64,000 bases of DNA from QHXW01 sp035297145 (GTDB taxonomy: Bacteria > Acidobacteriota > Terriglobia > Bryobacterales > Bryobacteraceae): positions 248,001 to 312,000 of the forward strand of contig DATGZN010000094.1 in NCBI GenBank assembly GCA_035297145.1, read 5' to 3'. Numbering within the stretch: the first letter of the stretch is position 1; every line of letters starts with the position of its first letter. The position numbers and the translations under genes were made by a program. Under the pieces are notes generated by a model, which was not told where the DNA came from, made no database searches, and saw only the letters and a list, made by a program, of their open reading frames with translations. Below, in pieces: positions 37,238-44,387 of this stretch.

Positions 37238-37267
37238 AGCCTAGCCGATGCAGCTGTCGGCAGTCAA
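37238..37267 (-). promoter_or_regulatory. Promoter of oxygenase C
   Basis: Read leftward, TTGACT (37262-37267), an 18-base spacer and TAGGCT (37238-37243) make a reasonable sigma70-type promoter. Its -10 starts 52 bases after the palindrome, about one helical turn further than at the other two promoters. The leader to ATG 37176 would be about 55 bases. Confidence 0.45.
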
Positions 37268-37294
37268 TCGCACCTGTGCCGGCAGGTCCAGAGT

Positions 37295-37306
37295 GGTACT
37301 AGTACT
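37295..37306. promoter_or_regulatory. Putative operator, cluster palindrome copy 3
   Basis: GGTACTAGTACT contains the perfect core GTACTAGTAC (37296-37305), 119-130 bp upstream of the oxygenase C start. Confidence 0.6.
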
Positions 37307-37437
37307 TCTTGATCCACGCGGCTTTCAGTCTTCGCGAAAGGATTTATACCCGCCATCTTTTTTGCAATCTGCGCGTTTTTGGGCCTCACTTTTTGAGGGC
37401 ACTCTCTCAGATTATGGACCATTGGTGTTGCCGAGTT

Positions 37438-38493
37438 TTATCGGGGTGTTGGAGACGACGGAACGCGCGCGTAAAGAGAAGGCACGTCGAAGAGAATCAC
37501 GGATGTCCATTCGGTGTCATACTCCTCCAGCTTGTGCCCTCGAGACTCCATAAACTCTTGTATGGGAACAGATTCGCCACGTGTTAGCCAGGGAGTCCGC
37601 ATCTCAACTAGCCAAACCCGTCCGGTCGGAAAGGGTGTTACCAGCCCAATGGGCTTGGATGCGGCCTCTTTGGAGGTCACATTCAATGTCAGCGCCGAAG
37701 GGTCGGATGATTCGCCGCCAAGACCGTAGTAAACGAGGCAAGGAGTTGCATATCGGGTCGCGATAATGTGGTCACCGGCTTGTTGCTGTCGTTGCAGAAA
37801 TTGCAAAGCCTCACGGTTCGTCGGTGTAGCGATTGTTTAGAATGGATGCTCGGACGGCGGATTGGAGGCACCACAGGATTGCGAGTCCGGCAACGATTTG
37901 TGCGGCGGTACGCCAGCGCGGGCGAGTACCCTCGATGATCCATGCCGCACCTCTTGTCATGACGAGGATCATCCCCGGAACGGCAAATGGCAGCAGCCGT
38001 CCATTGAAAGGGTAGACCTGGATCGCCGCTGCGATGGCACACAAAATCAGGGCATTTGCCGCGGCAATGTATTCCCATTCCTTATTGCGCAATGTGACTA
38101 TGATTCCGGTTAGGAGTAGTGCCCCCGCGAGTGGCCATAGTCGTTTATTGAAGATGAGCGTGCAAAGCTAGGCAAACCTGTCAGCAAGCCAATAAAGCGT
38201 CGCCTTACCCCCCAATGGCATATAGTCGTCGAGCCACATGTCGTGTAGGCTCTGGCTCGATACTCGCGATCGGAGGGAAATGAAGAACACTGGGATAAGC
38301 ATGATTGCCGGCTTCGCTCGCCACGACGGGAGTAAGGCGCGTGTTTATGAAATGAGGGTCTATATTGAGAGCGAGTGCACACTCGTCAAGGAAAAAGGAA
38401 TTAGTTCTTTTCGTAAACGCCAACTCGCAAAACTAGACCGGCGATGATTGCCCCTAGCGCGGTTAACCAGATGATCCAGCGTGAATGGCTCAT
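37438..38493 (-). pseudogene. Decayed GT39-type membrane glycosyltransferase gene
   Basis: Pieces of one protein lie in different frames on the leftward strand. From ATG 38493 there is a first helix (MSHSRWIIWLTALGAIIAGL). After a frame change comes FFLDECALALNI, the acidic GT39 loop motif. A third frame gives PAIMLIPVFFISLRSRVSSQ, then DDYMPLGGKATLYWLADRFA, and hits a TAG at 38168-38170. The same frame reopens as LFNKRLWPLAG-type membrane segments with LRNKEWEYIAAANALILCA and stops at 37811. One base out of phase, EALQFLQRQQQAGDHIIATR continues the soluble C-terminal tail to 37438. Only about 350 codons remain of about 500, so much of the catalytic middle is lost. Inactive beyond reasonable doubt; no insertion sequence is visible. 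Confidence 0.8.
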
Positions 38494-38616
38494 AGACACC
38501 ATCCCGTTTCAAACTAAAACTCCGGCCGGCCGTTGCAAGAACATCGCATGAACGAGACTCTGGTGGCGGGGTAGATTCCCCGATTTGCCACAAAACAGGC
38601 ACGGCACGCCGCCTAC

Positions 38617-40095
38617 CTATTCCTTCTCTCCAATTCCAATAATGGACACCGACGGCCACGGCAGCAGTCGGTCGATGATACGCCAGAGCGGTACGAGGCG
38701 ATCGAACACCCAGAGCTGTATCCGGCTAAATCTCTCCCTACGGAGCAGCCTGCCGTTCACATACCACCCCGGCCGAGTAATCCGGTTGAAGTGAATCACC
38801 TGTTTGACGCGCAGACCCGCCTCTTCCATCCTCTGGCGCAGTTGGGCCTCCTCATAGCGGCGGTGATGGCCAAGGACTTTATCCAGCGTGCCATAAATAG
38901 ATTGATCCTGTGGGACCAGTACAACGGCCCGCCCCCCTTTGACCAGAGCGGACGAGATATTGGCCAATGCCAGCCGGTCATCTTCCACGTGTTCGACCAC
39001 ATTCAGGCAAATCACTGAGTCGAACCGCTCGGCAAAGGCCCGGAAATCGTTGGGATCCACTACGTCACAATGGCAAACCTGGAAATTCGGGCGGCTGTGG
39101 AAACGGGTGCCGAGGCGCGCCAGGTGCTCCTCGTCGATGTCGCTGGCTACATACATTTTACGGCGCGACGACAGTTTCCGCGTGAGATTTCCGATACCGG
39201 CGCCGATTTCGAGCACCCGAGAGCCCAAAAATGGCCTGATGGTGTCGGCCATCCACTGGTTGAACCGCGGCATCTCGGCCAGCGTGTCCAGAATCCGCGC
39301 ACCCGGGTCGAGGTAAATGTCCCGCGTCAGCCAATAGCGCAGGATGAGGTAAAGTGCCTGGATCGCGTCCTTCAGACCTATCTTCTTCCCCTCGTCATAG
39401 GTGCGCCCGTGATAGCTGATCGGGACTTCGTACACCCGCGCGTGTCTTTGGGCAACCTTGATGGTCACCTCCGGTTCAATTCCGAACCGCTCGCTGCGTA
39501 GCGGGATGCTCTGAATCAAACGCGTGCGAAACGCCTTATAACACGTTTCCATATCGGTCAAATTCAGATCGGCGGCCATATTGCAGATTGTGGTTAGCGC
39601 CCGATTCGCTAGCGCGTGCCAGAAATATAAGACGCGGCGGGGACCCGCGCTCTGGAACCGCGAACCGAAGACTACATCTGCCTGCCCGTCTACCAGCGGC
39701 TGCAGAACTTTGACGAAATCGTTGGGGTCGTATTCCAAGTCGGCATCGTGGATAATAACGAACTCGCCACGAGCATGTTGGATAGCGGTCCGGATGGCGG
39801 CCCCTTTGCCCCGATTTACGGGATGCCGCACCACGCGAATTTCCGGATACTGGCGAGCCAGTTCCTCCAAAATATTGGCGGACCCGTCATTGGAGCCATC
39901 GTCGATCGCCACAATCTCGCGTCTTAACCCGTTCGAGAGGGGGGCTTTGAGAACACGCTCGATTGATAGCGCTACGTATTCCTCTTCGTTATATACGGGC
40001 ACGACGACCGTCAGCAGCGAGGCTGTACCTCCAGGGGAGGCACTCTGTGATCTCAGAGCTTGCTCCTCGGTGTGTTCCATGTGGCGTTTGACCAT
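38617..40095 (-). CDS. Fusion of GT2 glycosyltransferase and SAM methyltransferase
   Basis: 492 residues. Residues 25-265 are a DPM1-like GT2 domain: VVVPVYNEEEYV, IDDGSNDGS, GKGAAIRTAIQHARGEFV, then the metal-binding HDADLEYDP (about 115-123) and GSRF; the usual GT2 C-terminal membrane helices are absent. Residues 280-490 are a class I methyltransferase: VLEIGAGIGNLTRKL (about 291-305), SDIDEEHLARL, LNVVEHVEDD and HHRRYEEAQLRQRM. Such two-in-one proteins occur in bacterial glycan loci and probably act on a polyprenyl-phosphate or nucleotide sugar intermediate. The upstream palindrome copy 4 links it to the NRPS cluster genes, while its function fits the sugar locus to the right. Confidence 0.9.
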   Translation of the reverse strand: MVKRHMEHTEEQALRSQSASPGGTASLLTVVVPVYNEEEYVALSIERVLKAPLSNGLRREIVAIDDGSNDGSANILEELARQYPEIRVVRHPVNRGKGAAIRTAIQHARGEFVIIHDADLEYDPNDFVKVLQPLVDGQADVVFGSRFQSAGPRRVLYFWHALANRALTTICNMAADLNLTDMETCYKAFRTRLIQSIPLRSERFGIEPEVTIKVAQRHARVYEVPISYHGRTYDEGKKIGLKDAIQALYLILRYWLTRDIYLDPGARILDTLAEMPRFNQWMADTIRPFLGSRVLEIGAGIGNLTRKLSSRRKMYVASDIDEEHLARLGTRFHSRPNFQVCHCDVVDPNDFRAFAERFDSVICLNVVEHVEDDRLALANISSALVKGGRAVVLVPQDQSIYGTLDKVLGHHRRYEEAQLRQRMEEAGLRVKQVIHFNRITRPGWYVNGRLLRRERFSRIQLWVFDRLVPLWRIIDRLLPWPSVSIIGIGEKE

Positions 40096-40131
40096 CCATT
40101 AATTAGACATAGCGGGGTTCAATCGATTTCA

Positions 40132-40143
40132 AGTGCTAGTACT
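40132..40143. promoter_or_regulatory. Putative operator, cluster palindrome copy 4 (one mismatch)
   Basis: AGTGCTAGTACT differs from AGTACTAGTACT at one base. It lies 37-48 bp upstream of the GT2-methyltransferase ATG, much closer than the other copies, where it would overlap a -35 region and could act differently. Confidence 0.45.
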
Positions 40144-40195
40144 ACCGAAAGCGACAGTGGCAGACGCAAAACTGGGTTGTACCGGAATTTCGATT

Positions 40196-40224
40196 TTGGA
40201 CTTCCAAATCTCATTCAGTATAAG
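40196..40224 (+). promoter_or_regulatory. Rightward sigma70-type promoter
   Basis: TTGGAC (40196-40201), 17 bases, TATAAG (40219-40224). Both boxes match four to five of six consensus bases at ideal spacing. It points at the gene starting at 40702, giving a leader of about 470 bases. Confidence 0.45.
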
Positions 40225-40303
40225 CTAAACTGCCGTCCTTTGGTCCAGCGAACTGCATTCTCTCTTCGGGTTAGCGCAACTGCAACTGATGAGTGATTGG
40301 GAA

Positions 40304-40335
40304 TGCGCCCAATTCGGGCACTTTGGGCGGGCGCA
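40304..40335 (+). promoter_or_regulatory. Two mutually exclusive hairpins in the leader
   Basis: CGCCCAA (40306-40312) pairs perfectly with TTGGGCG (40323-40329). TGCGCCC (40304-40310) pairs perfectly with GGGCGCA (40329-40335). The two stems share their left arm, so only one can form at a time, a pattern seen in attenuators and riboswitches but also possible by chance in GC-rich DNA. Confidence 0.3.
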
Positions 40336-40414
40336 GATCAGCGGCCACAAGCTTTCAAGAAAAACAACTGACAACGTTTCCGGTTTGGACATATTGGAGG
40401 CCTTGTCGAATGTG

Positions 40415-40442
40415 AAAGCGGGAATCCCACTTTATTTTTTTT
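40415..40442 (+). terminator. Terminator-like stem and T-run in the leader
   Basis: AAAGCGGG, loop AAT, CCCACTTT: a stem of seven pairs with one mismatch, followed by ATTTTTTTT. It would end a transcript from the 40196 promoter after about 210 bases, before the coding region, so it may be an attenuator or close a small RNA. Confidence 0.4.
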
Positions 40443-40701
40443 CGCACTCCCAACAGTTTCATGGTACACTCACCCCAATACGCTGAGACTTCGGCTTGTC
40501 TGCCGGGGTCCAAACGCGCCACGACCGTGGGGGCCTAGCTTATCGCGCCCGGCCAGCATACCCCTAACAAAAGTTAATTTTCTAGTTACTATTCTGCAGG
40601 AACGAACTGGGCCTGACTAATTGGAATCTAGTACGGAGGCTTCGGGCCCGTTAGAATCGGTCCTGCACACAACTTTTGTCGAAGATGCACCCGGAGGAGA
40701 A

Positions 40702-42990
40702 ATGGCTTACGGCGCACTCTCGAACTTGGGATCGGTTTTCAATACGCGGAAGTTGGTAAAGCAGTCAGGACTCTTATTCGCTTTGATTCCAAGTCTATTT
40801 GGGCAGACTTCGCCATGCGACTTGAATGGTGACGGCACCGTGAATGTTGCCGATGTCCAAATTGCGGTAAATGAAGCATTGGGGCTTTCCCCGTGCACGA
40901 TGAATCTGGACGGTACCGGAACGTGCGATGTGGCCGATGTACAGCGAGTCATTGCCGCGGCTTTGGGAGGGACCTGCGTCGTCACATCCGCTGCATCGTC
41001 CACCATCACCCTGCCGGTTGAGGTGATGGGTCCTAATGGCACCACAACGCCCGTTTCCTTCAGCATCCCCGCGGCCTCGTCATCGCTTCTCGGCGGAACC
41101 CAAACGCTGTCGCTGCAAGTCCATGGCCTGAAATACGAGACCGAGGCAAGTGTGCAGGTGAACAACTCCTCCTGGATTCCGATCAACAGCTCCACCGTGA
41201 CCTTGCAGGGGTTGGCCGGCGCGTACGGCGGCATTGGCGGCGGATATCATACTCTCTCCATGACCATGAGTCTGCCGGCTGGCACCGTTGTGACGGGCAA
41301 TAACACGGTCACATTCAAGTTCAATGCCACCGATGGCGCGACTAGCGGCTACCGGGTGCTGGCCGTGAACGTCATTGGTTCGGATGGGAGCTCGCAGCTA
41401 GTGCCATCTTCCGCTTTCGTTTGGGATAACCCCAACAACTGGCAACCGCCCCTTAACGATGCCAGCGATATCGCCACGGGACAAACACTTTACACCACGG
41501 CGACCTTGACTGTTCCCCTAACGTCAGGTGGGACATCAACTATAAAAGCGCATTGTGCCGACTGCCATACGCAAAACGGCCGGGACCTGAAATATTTCAA
41601 CTACTCGAACAACTCAATCGTGGTGCGCTCGCAATTCCATGGCTTGACGGCCCAGCAGGGGAATCAGATTGCCAGTTTCATTCGGTCGCTCAGCTACCCC
41701 AATCCGGGACGGCCCTGGAACCCGCCGTATCAGCCTGGACCTGGACTTGACTCGCTGCCGGTCAGTGCATGGTCTGCGGGAGCCGGTCTTGGCGCGGTTC
41801 TGAGCTCGGATCTAGCCATGCTGCCTTATGTCGCTCCCACCATGACCGCTGCCGATTTCAGTGCGAATGGTAACTTCAACGCGCGCGAGACCCCGATTGC
41901 CATCCAGTTGCCCGACTGGAATGGTTGGCTGCCGCGCATCCATCCCATCGACGCCTGGGGCACGGCTTTTACTCAAGACGCCACCTACAACGACTACCTG
42001 AGCTTGCGTGCTAACCTGGTTCCGAACTCCGCGACTACATACTCACAGCAGAGCGGCAATATAGCTAGCTGGACTACGGACCGCTACGACTTTCAATCGG
42101 CCCGCACACCTGCGCAGAGCGACTCATCGTGGTCAAACCCCACTACGGGAACGCAGCTCTATTCGATCGGTCAATGGCAGACGGTGAAGATGTGGGAGAT
42201 CAACCAGGACTTCGGTCTCGAGGACATGGCCCAGAGCGTCTTCGGTCCTCAATCCGACACGCGTGCCTGGTTTACGAACACTCCATTCTTTACGGCACCG
42301 AGCATCATGAAAATGCCGCCGGGAGCGGCCGGGATACTCAATGGATCAATCGCATCCTTCTATGACATTTCTTACGTGTGGTATTACCTGCAGATGATCC
42401 TCGACGATTCTGAAAAGACGCAACAGTGCGGCTCCTCTCCGTTGGATTGGGGATACTTCGACGCATCCAGCACTAATCTGTCCGAAAACGATAGCCCTTC
42501 GCAATCCATGATTTACTTTGGGATGCTGACGAAAGGCTTACAGATCTCTCAAAACGGCGTAGGACCCGAACACGGATGCAGCGGCGGGTGGAACTGGAGG
42601 AATAGCACTCCGGAGGGCCTGGTGCAGCGCGAGAACACGTTCTTCTGGAACGGCGTACCCTCTGCGACGCGTGCCACTCTGATCAACTCCTACGTGACCT
42701 CCTGGTTTGCGGTGATCAGCTCCTTCACGCCGCAGCAATTCTACGCCGGAGGCTGGACCACGGCATCCGAGCCGGTGACGCCTGGTTTTGCCGCGGCCAA
42801 TTTTGCCAGCAATATGGCTTTCATCATTCCCCACCTGAAGTACTGGGGATTGAACAGCGCGCTGGCTCAGGCTATTGAGCAATGGGCCGCAACGATGTGG
42901 CCCAGCAACGGTTACAACTGGGCACAGACCACAACGGCGACGTGCTCCACGGACTCACAAGGATACGCGCACTGCAGCACCGACAACTGA
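40702..42990 (+). CDS. Secreted protein with dockerin-like repeats and a c-type heme site
   Basis: 762 residues from ATG 40702, which has GGAGGAGA directly before it; the open frame extends to a TTG at 40621 but without such a site. After a signal peptide (KLVKQSGLLFALIPSLFGQ) comes a Cys-rich segment with two dockerin-type calcium loops, DLNGDGTVNVADV (40-52) and LDGTGTCDVADV (69-80). A beta-sandwich-like region follows (about 95-255). CADCH at 285-289 is a c-type heme attachment site with downstream RSQFHGLTAQQGNQIASFIRSL typical of cytochrome c. The long C-terminal half (about 330-762, Trp/Asn-rich) is unfamiliar. Exported redox protein by inference. It converges with and overlaps the GT39 gene by 36 bp. 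Confidence 0.8.
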   Translation: MAYGALSNLGSVFNTRKLVKQSGLLFALIPSLFGQTSPCDLNGDGTVNVADVQIAVNEALGLSPCTMNLDGTGTCDVADVQRVIAAALGGTCVVTSAASSTITLPVEVMGPNGTTTPVSFSIPAASSSLLGGTQTLSLQVHGLKYETEASVQVNNSSWIPINSSTVTLQGLAGAYGGIGGGYHTLSMTMSLPAGTVVTGNNTVTFKFNATDGATSGYRVLAVNVIGSDGSSQLVPSSAFVWDNPNNWQPPLNDASDIATGQTLYTTATLTVPLTSGGTSTIKAHCADCHTQNGRDLKYFNYSNNSIVVRSQFHGLTAQQGNQIASFIRSLSYPNPGRPWNPPYQPGPGLDSLPVSAWSAGAGLGAVLSSDLAMLPYVAPTMTAADFSANGNFNARETPIAIQLPDWNGWLPRIHPIDAWGTAFTQDATYNDYLSLRANLVPNSATTYSQQSGNIASWTTDRYDFQSARTPAQSDSSWSNPTTGTQLYSIGQWQTVKMWEINQDFGLEDMAQSVFGPQSDTRAWFTNTPFFTAPSIMKMPPGAAGILNGSIASFYDISYVWYYLQMILDDSEKTQQCGSSPLDWGYFDASSTNLSENDSPSQSMIYFGMLTKGLQISQNGVGPEHGCSGGWNWRNSTPEGLVQRENTFFWNGVPSATRATLINSYVTSWFAVISSFTPQQFYAGGWTTASEPVTPGFAAANFASNMAFIIPHLKYWGLNSALAQAIEQWAATMWPSNGYNWAQTTTATCSTDSQGYAHCSTDN

Positions 42991-44226
42991 CCGGTGGCTG
43001 TTGCGGAAGCGTTGCCACAGCGACACAGCCAGCATCGCGACCCAAAGATCGGAGGGTAGGCGCTGGCGAATGCTTGCGTGCATCAGGATATGAAATGTGT
43101 ACCAGAGAAGAATGGATATGAGGAGGACAGCTTCGCCACGTGTTATGCTCATGCGTTTCGTCAGCAGCCAGGCGATGATCGCCCACGGTAGGATGAGCGA
43201 CACCAGCGTGGAGCAAGCCGTGCCCGCTTTGGTAGCAAGCGAAGAAGCGTAGAAATTGGGTACAGGAGAGAAAAAATAGAAGGCTCTCCGGAGACAGTTG
43301 CGCAAATATTTACGGGGATGCTGCATGATTCCCGTTATCGCGTAGCGCGTCAATAAAGCATCCCGCCCGGCCGGAGTCATCTGCTCCAATCCGGGCGGAA
43401 AATCAATTCTTTCGCCGGCCCGCAATTCGTACGGATTGTCCACGCCGGGATAGTTATATAAAAACAAGTTGTGCCCGAGCTTCACTTCCGTTGCTCCCAG
43501 CCCCGCTTGGACGGAGTGCATGCGCACGAGCCACGGGCCCACAACGGCAAGGTGGGCCACAAGGCAGGCAATCAGGCAGAGAGCCGATTTTCGGAATGGG
43601 AACGTAAACAACGCAACGCCCCAAATGGCCATGACGGGAAGCAGCAGCGCTGTTCGGGTCAGATGGCCGGCCCCGGACAGGAGGCCGAGAACGCAGGCTA
43701 GCCGCAGACTCGGCTGCTTCACGAAGCGCACTCCGCAGACCAGAATCGCGGTTCCCACCGCTATTGCCAGGGTCTCCGTCATCAGATGGAGATGGTAATA
43801 AAGGAAGAACGGGTTCACTGAGAACCACGCTATGATCAGCCACAGCCCCGCCGTGGTCCAGCCAAGGCTCACTCCCAGCCGCCAAATGAGACTCAGCGAT
43901 ACACACCAGATAATGCCGGAGACAATCCAAAAACCGACTGGCCCGCGCGCCACGGCGTATCCGCCGGCAAGTACCATGGGCCACGCTGGAGCATAATAGG
44001 TGTTCGGGGATCGCGCAAGCTGGTGGAAGGATGGGGCATCAAGGAAATATCCATGATGGTCTACAAGATTCCGCGCCAGAGACTGGTAAGCGTCCTCATC
44101 CGGAATATCGCGGTGAGTTTTGATAAAGGGAAACGCCAGTAACAAGTGAAATGCGAGTACCAGCGACCACAGAGATCGCGGATGGCGACCTAACCAGCCA
44201 AAGCTGGAAGGGGAATCAGAATTCAT
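42955..44226 (-). CDS. GT39-like membrane glycosyltransferase
   Basis: 423 residues if started at ATG 44226 (MNSDSPSSF); a 30-residue longer form is possible but begins with a basic, poorly structured stretch. The first loop after helix 1 carries IPDEDAYQSLARNL, the acidic GT39-type motif, and SPNTYYAPAWPM follows. About ten helices are visible, for example GPVGFWIVSGIIWCVSLSLI, with a short soluble tail. It is somewhat short for the family. Likely transfers a sugar from a polyprenyl-phosphate donor outside the membrane. Its 3' end overlaps the convergent dockerin/cytochrome gene by 36 bp, and its start is divergent from the giant secreted protein gene with a 161-bp shared promoter region. 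Confidence 0.82.
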   Translation of the reverse strand: MNSDSPSSFGWLGRHPRSLWSLVLAFHLLLAFPFIKTHRDIPDEDAYQSLARNLVDHHGYFLDAPSFHQLARSPNTYYAPAWPMVLAGGYAVARGPVGFWIVSGIIWCVSLSLIWRLGVSLGWTTAGLWLIIAWFSVNPFFLYYHLHLMTETLAIAVGTAILVCGVRFVKQPSLRLACVLGLLSGAGHLTRTALLLPVMAIWGVALFTFPFRKSALCLIACLVAHLAVVGPWLVRMHSVQAGLGATEVKLGHNLFLYNYPGVDNPYELRAGERIDFPPGLEQMTPAGRDALLTRYAITGIMQHPRKYLRNCLRRAFYFFSPVPNFYASSLATKAGTACSTLVSLILPWAIIAWLLTKRMSITRGEAVLLISILLWYTFHILMHASIRQRLPSDLWVAMLAVSLWQRFRNSHRSVVGAAVRVSL

Positions 44227-44387
44227 GGGTTCACGCATCAGTGATTTAAATCTTGCCTTTCTAATCAGCCCATTCGGCATTGTGCCGCGTATCTGCGCGA
44301 GAGGTCGATGGCTCACTTGTGCATAGAGCAGCGCTCAACTCGGTACCACACATCGTGGAGGTTTTGCGAGCTCGAACTTTAAACCAA

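Larger units (their letters stand above)
40096..40701. other. Long intergenic leader with promoter, alternative hairpins and terminator-like element
   Basis: 606 bp between the GT2-methyltransferase start and the rightward dockerin/cytochrome gene. It holds palindrome copy 4 (40132-40143), a rightward promoter (40196-40224), two mutually exclusive hairpins (40304-40335), a terminator-like stem and T-run (40415-40442), and GC-rich structured sequence up to about 40560. A 65-codon rightward frame at 40289-40486 runs through the hairpins and is probably not a gene. Confidence 0.55.

Noticed and set aside
40289..40486. 65-codon rightward frame in the long leader
   Set aside because: It runs through two hairpins and the terminator-like stem; composition is not protein-like. 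It could be a leader peptide but nothing supports that.
40628..40634. CTAGTAC upstream of the dockerin/cytochrome gene as a fifth palindrome copy
   Set aside because: Only the right half matches; the left arm is different.
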